A DNA stretch of 64,000 bases. Source: Coprinellus micaceus. Its lineage: Eukaryota > Basidiomycota > Agaricomycetes > Agaricales > Psathyrellaceae. Location: assembly GCA_951394405.1 (NCBI GenBank), contig OX596346.1:1612001-1676000 (forward strand), read 5' to 3'. Under the pieces are notes generated by a model. It was not told where the DNA came from. It made no database searches and saw nothing but the letters and a program-made list of their open reading frames with translations. The translations under genes were made by a program, and so were the position numbers. Of the stretch, positions 55,867 through 64,000 are shown piece after piece. How positions within the stretch are numbered: the stretch's first letter is position 1; each line of letters begins with the position of its first letter.

Positions 55867-58070
55867 TTACTTCATCATATGCGCCAACTCGACCGCCCTC
55901 TCCGTAATTTGTTCAACCGACCACCTCTCACTCCTCGAAATCCCGTGCTTCAAATCCAACACATCCCCAACCTCATCACAAGCCCTCAACACCGTATCAA
56001 TGTCATCCTTCGTATGCGCCGCGCTGACACAGAACCTCACCCTGCTCGTCACAAGCGGCGTAGCAGGGTACGCCACAACGACAACGACAATCGGTGTTTG
56101 CCTATCCTTCATCATCGTGTGGAACATGTTCATCTTTCCAGGGTTGAAGAGCAGGAGGGGGACGATGGGCGATGCGGGATGGCCATAGGTGATGAATCCG
56201 AGCTTGATCAACCCGTTGTGCAGATATCGCGAGTTGAAAGCAAGCCGGCGCAGGCGTGTCGAACCTTCTGAGCCATCAGAGAGTTCTCGAGGTAGCGATA
56301 GCCATGAAGGAACAGCGGAATGAGGAGCAGGGCCTGGATGGACGTATTCATCTTCCAGAGCAAGAGGGGCGGGAGAGGAGAGTCGCAGGCCGCTGGATGG
56401 GACGGGAACGGGAGATTTGACACCCATGATGCTGGCCATGCTCGCAACGACCTGGGTGAGGACCGGTGGCGTCATGGCTTCGGCGTAGGGGCCAGAATGG
56501 CCGTGTACCCGCAGATGGTCGATGATGACTTTGTTTCCCGCGATGTAACCACCCGCAGCACCGAATGATTTGGTGAAAGTACCCATGAGAATGTCGATGC
56601 TCCGGGGGTCGATACCGAAGTAGTTGGCGACGCCTCGTCCTTGTGGACCCATGGCGCCAACAGAATGAGCCTCATCGACGAAGAGGTAGAACTAAGTTCG
56701 AGGCTCAGGTTAGCTTGCCCCACAAATGGACACGAATCAACACACCTTGTACTTCTTTTTAAGCTCAATGATCTTTGGCAGGTTAACCAAGGTACCCTCC
56801 ATACTGTACAGCCCCTCGACGATAAGCAGAATCTTCTTCCATGGCCTATGGGTCTTGGGTTGCCCCTGACTGATAGACTCCCGCAACAGGGTTTCGAGGC
56901 TTTCCATGTCGTTGTGCTTGAACATCTGGACGCTCGCCCCGCTAATCCGAACACCGAACCGAATGGAGGCATGATTGAGCTCGTCAGAAATGACGAGACA
57001 GCCCTTGCCCACGAGCGCAGGAATATAGGTTGAGTTTGTGGCGAAACCCATCGAGCTGATGAGAGCATCCTCCATGCCCACAAACTTGGCAACGAGAGCC
57101 TCGCTGATAGTGTGCAGGTCGCTAGAGCCACCCTCAAGCCGAGAACCGAGGGTTGAAACGCCATAACGCTTAATGCTCTCCTCCACCGCATCGGCGCACC
57201 CTCCCTGACCCTGCGCGAATCCCAGGTAGTTGTAGGACGAGATGTTGAGAGCCCGGGTTCGACTGCCGGTGAAGAGTTGAGTGTGATTATAGTCGGGAGA
57301 CATTCGGTCGAGCAAAAGGATGGTCCTTCCCGCAACACCAGTGACGGGTTGCGAGAAGCACTCATCCATTCGCGTCTTGAGGCGTCGGGTATAAAATGAG
57401 TCGAAATCCGAGTTCAAGGGGGCGTAGCCCTGTAAGGAATAGTCAGCATGAAGAGATGCTCGGAAGCTATAGAAGGCGCGTAACAATCTAACCGCGCTCA
57501 TCGCACTGCGCCCACTGCGCCGGGGAATGGACTTACACCTTTAGGTACCAAGTGCGCATAGGACGCTGCGTGGAAACGTTTTCCAAGGAAGTCGCGGATG
57601 TGGCCGAGGACAATGAGGATGAGATAGCTGATGTACGTCGAGAAGAGGATGTAGTATGGAGGGTCGGCATCGACGTGACCTGGCACCGGCTCGCCAGGCG
57701 TATGCTGCGACGTCAGGCGATACTCCTCGGACGCGCAGTGGCCAAACTCGGTGTGAACCGTCTTGAAAACCTGCTCAGACGTCGGCGGCCTCGCTGGGAG
57801 AGCCAAGCCGTCTGAGTAATCCTCCTCCTCATGTAATACGGTGTCCTGTGATGACGAGGTGACCGATGACGAGATAGAGAGGGCTGGGGTCGATGTTGGG
57901 GAACCGTTCAGCGCTCCTCTTGCCCTCGCGTCCGCCTGGGAGAGCGCTGAGAGGTACGAGGCCGCCGACGCCATGGCCGAAAGGGATGTCCCAGACTTTT
58001 TCTTGAACATCGAGGGCGTGATGGGTTTGGAGACGGCCATGGGGGACGGCAACGGGGAGCTCAGCGGCAT
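55867..58070 (-). CDS. LCB2: Serine palmitoyltransferase, subunit 2 (LCB2)
   Basis: PLP-dependent condensation of serine and palmitoyl-CoA, first step of sphingolipid synthesis in the endoplasmic reticulum. Start at 58070 (MPLSSPLPSPMAV); the frame is open upstream only from a TTG. A Ser-rich N-terminus is followed by TVHTEFGHC and a membrane helix (YYILFSTYISYLILIVLG). The catalytic exons give NISSYNYLGFAQ, GVSTLGSRLEGGSSDLH, SDELNHASIRFGVR, LIVEGLYSMEGTLVNLP, VDEAHSVGAMGPQGRGV and the PLP lysine in GTFTKSFGAAGGY (about 56560). The C-terminal part has FVSAAHTKDD-like RVRFCVSAAHTKDD and ends VELAHMMK at 55867. At least four exons; length about 640 residues fits fungal LCB2. Confidence 0.93.
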
Positions 58071-59042
58071 ATTAGCGACGTCGAGGGGGAGCTGGTCGAC
58101 GTCTGGGTGGTTGCTGGGCAATGGGGAGGATTGGGATGGTTGGGGTCAAGGATGGAGAGCTCAGTATAACATTTTCTCACAGGAAAGGCCACTCCTGATT
58201 TATGATCACCCGATTCACGTAAGCCCTCTTGCCCGCTTCCAAGTCTCGCCCTTGTCCTCTCCCTCAAGACATGTCTCATTTCACTCGGTTTCATATGCTC
58301 TCGACAACCTTCTACCACCTCGAACGATACCGGTCGTCGTATAGATTCCACAGCCCAACTCTGCTGCGATTTCACTGTTCTTGGGGGTTTCTACCGGTCA
58401 TCGATGTTACAAACTCCCACCTCGGAACGGCCTTTTTTCTGTCAGCTACAAATACTACAGCCCATGCTTTATAACGATTCACCGGCTCCCGATTCGCTGG
58501 AATGCACTTAAAGGACTGTTCCGGAACGACAGCATCCATGGCCAAAGCTCGTTGCTTCGAGTGCTCGGGAATTGTCGGTCTCAAGGGGCTCCAACCTCAC
58601 CCGAGTTTGCTGGAGGTCTCCATCGTACCCGTAAGTCGACATCTCGATGTCTAGTTCACTGGCGAGTGCTTGGGCACCTTCTCGTCGCTTCGTACTAGCC
58701 CTCAATTACCCTGTCAAGGATTGGGTCACCGTGGGGTGCTCTGAACCTTGAGCCTTTCAAGCTCACCGACGTTCTCCGTGGGGTGTCGAGGTTCTTCCTG
58801 GAGTCGGCTTAGGACCCGTTGATTGCTTGTTGACCCCTACTCTCCGGCTCGGGCGCCTAAAGTGCCAATCTGCTATGGCCGAAGCAGATCACGAAGGCCT
58901 GATCGCGTTGGGGTACCGAGCGTCGAATCGTTCCACACCCAATGAGTCATCCCCCCGCCTATATACAAAGCACCGTTCGGGCATGCAGCCCACTGCCAAT
59001 TTTTCCCCCTTGCTCCTCTCACTTCTCTGTAGCTCACTCACC
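58071..59042. other. Divergent intergenic region between LCB2 and the F-box-like gene
   Basis: GGGCGCCTAA at 58851-58860 lies 183 bases upstream of the F-box-like start. No gene seen. Confidence 0.5.
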
Positions 59043-60570
59043 ATGCCGACGGTATTCTCTCGCCCACCTGCTGAAGTCAACTACAGTTCACCCATCGTGA
59101 CGCTGGCTCGTGAGCTACAACATGAAATACTCCAATATCTTACACTGTCGCCCAGCCGGAACAGACCTGCACTTTACATCCTTGCATCCACTTGCCAAGC
59201 CCTCCTGAGTATCTCCCTCCCATTCATCCTCTACAGAGTCCACCTTCGCCCAGTATCGGGAATTCAGGCTTCCAATCGTCAATCGACCCTCCTCCGCGCC
59301 CTTGAACGCGATGTGCGCTTACGATCGTATATCAAGGTGGTAACACTCAACCTCTCGCATATGCCGTCACAGCTGGGAACGGAACAAACAGACTACTACA
59401 ATACCAGGAGAATCCTGGAATGGCTAGGCGCCGTTCGAAAGTTGGATCTCCAGTGCCATTCAATCGCTGGCTGGAGGGAGCTTCTGGTAGACGCAGAGGG
59501 CGGTTTCTCGTTGGAGCCCCTCCGAGCCCATCGTGCCGTGCTTTCTTCGCCAGCGCTCACATCTTTATCCATCTCAGGCATATCCGTTCCGAGCACGATC
59601 TTCGGCCTATGCCCACATTTGAACGCCTTGGTTCTAGAGTCTGGTGGGGCACTTCGTCGCTGCGAAGTGGATGATAGTGAAAGGTGGGCCCGCTCAACCT
59701 CCTACTTCATTCTTCAAGCAGACGCTAATGCCGCCGGGATGTTTTGGTTTTCAGCCTTAATGCACCTCAGCTAAAGACCCTATCCATAGCGCACATCTCT
59801 GGTATTCTGTACTGGTTGCGGGCGACCCCAACGGAGGCGAGACGCTTCGCGTTCCCAGACCTCAGACAATTAAAGCACCTCAGCATCCTCGACCATCGGG
59901 CTCCTCCTCCGTTCAACGTTGCGTCCAAGCCAAAGGCCTTGGAGTCGTTGGAGTTTGTTTGTGAGTTCCTTTCTGCCCTGATTAGAGCCGTCTCCCGTAC
60001 TGACCACACTCCCCACCCTTGATAGGGGCCCTCGATAAGCACGACGACTCCGATAAAATGTTCGGCGTCATGAGCGGGACTTTAATGCAAGACAAGAACA
60101 TATGCATAACCACCCATCTGCGCCGCTTCGCCATCCAGTCTCGAATCACCTCCCAAAATCCAATGGAGAGGCTACTGGGAGTCACTGTCGAGATACTTCT
60201 CAATCTCGAATTGGGCAAGGCTTTCGAGTATGTAGAAAGCGTCAAGTTCACGGGGAACGTCTGCAGAGCGCGGGCTTTCTCCTCTTATTGCCTGGACGCT
60301 GATTTACAGGCCGAGTTGATGGATTTCACACTTGCGAGCGTCAGGGAAAGGGCTCCTAATTTGAAAAGGATCGAGATCATGGTGCAGTGTACTGCGAAGA
60401 GCGAGCAGGCGGATGACCCACAGGTCGTAAAAACGCTGGCTAATTGCTGGAGGGTTCATGTCTCCAGGCACCAACTGGCTACCGCCCTCCTCGCGAGCGT
60501 TGGCATCCAAGTTGCCTTTTCGTCGACATGCAACGGGTTCGACCTCGCCGAAGAAGGGCTTAGGGGGTAG
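59043..60570 (+). CDS. F-box-like hypothetical protein
   Basis: Start at 59043 (MPTVFSRPPAEVNYSS), chosen because the F-box-like segment LARELQHEILQYLTLSP and the LASTCQALLSISLPFILYRVHLRP helix follow, the pattern of mushroom F-box/LRR proteins. An upstream in-frame ATG at 58827 is less likely. Exons then give irregular leucine-rich strands: VRKLDLQCHSI, LTSLSISGISV, APQLKTLSIAHISG, LRQLKHLSILDHRAP and LESLEFV. The last exon (from 60027) gives WALDKHDDSDK to the stop at 60570. About three introns (near 59683-59750, 59958-60026). Presumed SCF substrate adaptor; target unknown. Not a close copy of the 17.9-19.7 kb F-box gene. Confidence 0.68.
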
Positions 60571-62078
60571 CGTTCAAACCGAATGTAAAGCCTCCAAATT
60601 GCACTACATATGTGGGCACCCCGGCCTTCGGAACGCGAGGAAGCCCTTGCAATCTTGACTTTCGGAAGTCCGGGGACACGCTTACTTCTGTCGGATTCGG
60701 AGGTGGATGCTCGAGCTGGTACATTAGAAGAGAAACATGAGGGGGGCTCCCACGAACTCTAAAAATCCGCTATCGTGATCGAGGTGGATGGTGCTACCGT
60801 GTCAGGTAGTATTGGAGTCGGTCATTCGCAGCGGCAGGGAAGAGGTTCATTCGCGAGTGAAAGGGAAGCTTACACGACTCGGAAGCGCTCTCAAGACGCG
60901 ATTGGTCAATGGGTCCCCAGGACGGAGCTTGTGATGTGCAGCCGGCGTTCAAATTAGGCGCCCGCCGCAGTGCACCCTTTCGCATGCTGAAAGCCCGGGC
61001 ATGCCAGCAGGATGCTATTGTCGAGTCTCATCAAGGAGCGCCGTAGAAGCCATTGATATAGGCACTGCAATCGGTGGGCCACGACTCGATAGAGCCAAGC
61101 CCGGTGCTTCCTCTTGTCCATCTTCATAGCGTCACAGGGTCAATGCTTCCACCCTTCTTCAATTATCATGCGCAAGTGGTATCTTCTTCCAAATAATCAA
61201 CTAAATGGGAGATAGTGCATGCACCAACGTCGAATACATATCTCATAGATGAACATCCTTGAACAACTTCCTTACATCACCTCAATAGCTTCCTCTGAAA
61301 GTGGCTGATTATTAGGTTCACTTGATCACTTGATCGTGTCGGTGCATCTTTGTTTCTCACCACATTGTCTGCCGACCGCCGATATTACTTGCTCAGCGCG
61401 TGCATTCGACTGCTTCTTGTTCTCCGTTTCCAACGTTCGCAGGGGCTTTCAACGACATATTCGAGGTCCTCTGGCCTCGTGGCGCTCTGGGACTGAACTG
61501 GGGCGACACCTTCGCAGTGGAGATCCGAATAGGTGCAGTCTCGCGCACATGCCGCCCTACCCGTTATCGTGCTTCCCGTCTCAGAAAATAGGCATAGCAT
61601 GGAGTGCCTGTTCCTGTTGTCGCGCTCGCCCTCCGTCACCCCTCCAGGCGGTCCCTCTCCTTCCAACGGTCTTGCTTGCGGTTCAAACGTTCCCAGCTGT
61701 GCACATGCACCTGCGTGCTCTCAAGCTGGAGGTCCGCAGACATATCTTCAAAGGATCATCTGTCTTATTTCGCCGAATCTTCAATTCAAAATCACTGATA
61801 GCCGAAGCTACCTGTGCCGTACGCACACAGACGAAGACACTCTCGTGTTACCTAGACGCGCGGTAGGTCCTCAACCTGGAAGGTGCAAAGGTGTCAGACG
61901 ATCCGGTGCACCGTGTGCGTTCATCATTGAAACGGGCTCGGCGAGTGGGTTCTCCCCTTCTGCACATAGGGCGAAGAAATCCTATAAATGCTCTCAGAAA
62001 ACATAGCAGACCTCATCAGGCTAACCAGCTTGAGCTGCCTCGTATCCTCTATTCCATTCCCTCAAACCCTCTATCAAC
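60571..62078. other. Intergenic region upstream of TLP-3; no gene seen
   Basis: TTAGGCGCCC at 60954-60963. Overlapping open stretches at 61330-62006 lack family features and use unlikely residues. TLP-3 promoter at the right end. Confidence 0.45.
61983..61988 (+). promoter_or_regulatory. TATA box of TLP-3
   Basis: TATAAA, 91 bases upstream of the TLP-3 start codon, almost the same spacing as in TLP-1. Confidence 0.6.
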
Positions 62079-63171
62079 ATGAAGTTTGCTTCTCTCTTGG
62101 CTGTCGCCACTGCCGCCACTACGGCGAGCGCTCGTACATTCACTGTGCGTATCGCACCTCTCCCTCCGACTGGGGACCGACACTGACCAACAGGTCAACA
62201 GGTGTACAACGCTTGCCCGTTCACCATCTGGCCTGCTATCTTCACCGACCTTAACGTCGGAAGCGCTGTCCCCAACCACGCTAATGGGTTAGTATACCCT
62301 TCCCAGTCTTCGAGAGCGAACCTAATTCCTATATACCTCCCCCAGCTGGGAAGCCCCTGCGTGGTCCAAGGTTACCTTCAGTGTCCCTGACAACTGGAGG
62401 GCTGGAAGAATCTGGGTACGGTTCCCGCCCACATTCAGTTGTATTTTACTTAATTTTGGTCATTGCGAACAGGGTAGACGCAACTGCGACTTCCGCAAGC
62501 CTGGGGCCCAGTCTTGCTTGACCGGAAGCTGCAATGGTGGCTTGGTCTGTGACAACCGCTCCGGTGCTGTGAGTCCACGTCAGGCTGAATTTTGAGATTC
62601 CCCTTCTGACACGGGGAAATCCTAGGGCGTTCCTCCTGCCACCCTCGCCGAGTTCACCTTTGACGGAACCGACGATTGGTATGATGGTGAGTTGGCCAGA
62701 TGATTCCCTCCCGCCAAGGGTTAGTGTTCACAATCGCGCAGTGTCTCTCGTCGATGGATACAACCTCCCTGTGAGGATCAACCCCACCCAAGGATGTCCC
62801 GTCGCCGACTGCGCGAAGGATCTCGGACCCGACTGCCCTGCACCCCTCAAGGGCCCCTTCGACTCCACCGGCTTCCCCGTCGGATGCAAATCCGCTTGCC
62901 TCGCCAACCTTGACGGGAACCAAGGCAATTCGGCGAACTGCTGCTCGGGTAGCCACAGCACCCCTGCGACTTGCCCTGCTTCTGGCGTCGCGTACTATTC
63001 CTACTTTAGTGCGTGGCCAATCTCCTTTCGTTCATATTTAATCTGACCTTCCTTTCAGAGAGCAACTGCCCAAGGTCGTATGCATACGCTTACGACGAGT
63101 CCAGCGGCAATGCGCTCTTCAAGTGCCCCGCCAGCAGGAGGGCCGACTACACCATCACCTTTTGCCCTTAA
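62079..63171 (+). CDS. Thaumatin-like protein (TLP-3)
   Basis: Start at 62079 with signal peptide MKFASLLAVATAATTASA. Seven exons as in TLP-1: NACPFTIWPAIFTDLNVGSAV, FSVPDNWRAGRIW, CDFRKPGAQSCLTGSCNGG, ATLAEFTFDGTDDWYD, the large exon with CPVADCAKDLGPDCP, GCKSACLANLDGN and SANCCSGSHSTPATCP, and a last exon ending YTITFCP at 63171. Secreted, about 245 residues; expected to bind or cleave beta-1,3-glucan in the cell wall. TLP-1 is the closest copy; signal peptide, Cys positions and exon borders correspond one to one. Confidence 0.94.
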
Positions 63172-63822
63172 TCTTCCGGCGGACTTGAGTCCTACAATTA
63201 CGAACTTGATCATCTATGCAGAAAGTTTGTATATTCACTTGAATACTCATGTCTCACACAATATCCCTGGCTGTCGTAAAATATTCACATACCCACGAAG
63301 CGAGTTTACCAGCGCTTGTTCGGGTGTTGGAAAGATTCAGAGATCCCCTCGTCATCGTTCGATCGAGGCAGCACCTGAGGAGTCAGAAGGCGGAAATGAA
63401 CTTCAATGAAGGGTAGGTATTCGGCTAAGTGCTTTGACTCCGCATGAGTTGGATAAATGAGTGTGGGTGTGGGATTTGTAAATTGTGTGGGAGCACCGAT
63501 CTTGGCAGGATCGGCTGCGGAATGACCGTGGCACCCCGCCACAAACAAGCGCCCATTGCTTGCGGCAACTCGGCGGGATGGCGATCACACCGTCCCTACT
63601 TCCCACGCATCACCATGACTGCCGATACATCATAGGGGCCTTTGGGTGGGGTAAACTTGAATGAGATCAGTCCTCCCTGCATCGTCCAGGCCTTCACCAC
63701 TCAAAGCGAACACGACGAGTGCTCGGAAGGGTCAGTGTATATCGCGTTTTGAGGTTCCCCGACTAACGTTACGCGCCTCCCGAGGCAGGCTCCAACTTCT
63801 TAAATCCACCCCTAAATCTAGG
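63172..63822. other. Intergenic region between TLP-3 and the FAD oxidoreductase; no gene seen
   Basis: TLP-3 3' region, then AAGCGCCC at 63547-63554 about 270 bases before the next start codon. Confidence 0.5.
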
Positions 63823-64000
63823 ATGTCCGAGGCGAAATCTAGCGAAACTCCTCACGTCGTAATCGTAGGAGGAGGAATCATTGGGTGCACGACAGCGTAC
63901 TACCTCACCAAGGCCAAGAAAGGGTCAGCGACAGGGGATATTCCCATCAAAGTGACCCTTATCGAGGCATCCCAGCACGGCGTCGCCCAAGGCGCCTCAG
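63823..64000 (+). CDS. FAD-dependent oxidoreductase (DAO family), 5' end only
   Basis: Start at 63823 (MSEAKSSETPHVVIVGGG). The Rossmann FAD motif GGGIIGCTTAYYL (residues about 16-28) is followed by KVTLIEAS, the acidic end of the second strand, and GVAQGAS at the window edge. The DAO family holds D-amino-acid oxidases, sarcosine oxidases and the yeast Tda3-type trafficking oxidoreductases; the GAS end with TLIEAS fits the Tda3-like branch, but 59 residues are too few to decide. Confidence 0.8.
   Translation, partial: MSEAKSSETPHVVIVGGGIIGCTTAYYLTKAKKGSATGDIPIKVTLIEASQHGVAQGAS

Noticed and set aside
61330..62006. Overlapping frames of 178 and 157 codons upstream of TLP-3
   Set aside because: Cys/Ser/His-rich translations with no domain or splice logic; probably chance open frames.
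1..64000. CRISPR arrays, bacterial operons, riboswitches and insertion sequences
   Set aside because: None seen; the intron-rich gene structure is eukaryotic and the only mobile element recognised is the LINE.

Overview
This window is nuclear DNA from a fungus, most likely a mushroom-forming basidiomycete (Agaricomycete). The evidence is dense genes split by many short introns of about 45-90 bases with GT..AG ends and CTRAY-type branch points. The gene set also fits: expanded cytochrome P450s, F-box/leucine-rich proteins, small thaumatin-like proteins, a Tad1-like LINE and a decayed NACHT-type NTPase. Most gene models below are spans from start codon to stop codon that I spliced by eye, so inner exon borders are approximate unless stated.

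Layout. 1-2.7 kb is the 3' end of a LINE with an open RT-RNase H frame and a poly(A) tail. 3.7-5.4 kb (-) is a mitochondrial t6A dehydratase-like E1 protein. 6.3-8.7 kb (+) is a P450, followed by an O-methyltransferase at 9.9-10.8 kb (+). 11.2-13.9 kb (-) is a Ser/Pro-rich protein with a C-terminal membrane anchor. 14-16.8 kb is gene-poor. 16.8-17.5 kb (+) is a small tail-anchored hypothetical protein. 17.9-19.7 kb (-) is an F-box/LRR protein. 20.0-22.4 kb (-) is a USP25/28-like protein whose catalytic residues appear to be lost. 22.8-29.3 kb (-) holds two tandem P450 paralogues, followed by tRNA-dihydrouridine synthase 3 (29.9-32.4 kb, -). A divergent unknown membrane protein lies at 32.5-33.3 kb.

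Further on: thaumatin-like gene 1 (33.8-34.9 kb, -), an SNF2 helicase (36.2-39.2 kb, -), a gamma-butyrobetaine dioxygenase-like gene (39.4-40.8 kb, +), a peroxisomal MaoC-type hydratase ending in AKL (41.1-42.3 kb, +), a trypsin-like protein (43.0-44.7 kb, +), thaumatin-like gene 2 (45.7-46.9 kb, +), a basic unknown protein (47.3-48.4 kb, +), a SUZ-domain protein (48.5-49.3 kb, -), an M20 dipeptidase (49.5-51.3 kb, +), UDP-glucose 6-dehydrogenase (51.8-53.7 kb, +), a NACHT remnant (54.5-54.7 kb, -), serine palmitoyltransferase subunit 2 (55.9-58.1 kb, -), an F-box-like protein (59.0-60.6 kb, +), thaumatin-like gene 3 (62.1-63.2 kb, +) and the 5' end of an FAD oxidoreductase (63.8 kb to the edge).

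How the parts relate. Housekeeping genes (TCD, DUS3, SNF2, LCB2, UGDH, dipeptidase) are mixed with lineage-expanded families. The P450 pair arose by a tandem segmental duplication of about 4 kb that also copied the 3' end of DUS3. The three thaumatin-like genes share one exon plan and are spread over 30 kb. P450 plus O-methyltransferase could form a small specialised-metabolism pair. The carnitine-type dioxygenase beside a peroxisomal hydratase could reflect linked fatty-acid use. Best candidates for something new are the apparent pseudo-deubiquitinase, the duplication scar, the 18-nt microexon with a GC-AG intron in UGDH, and a GGGCGCYTA-like motif repeated in intergenic DNA.
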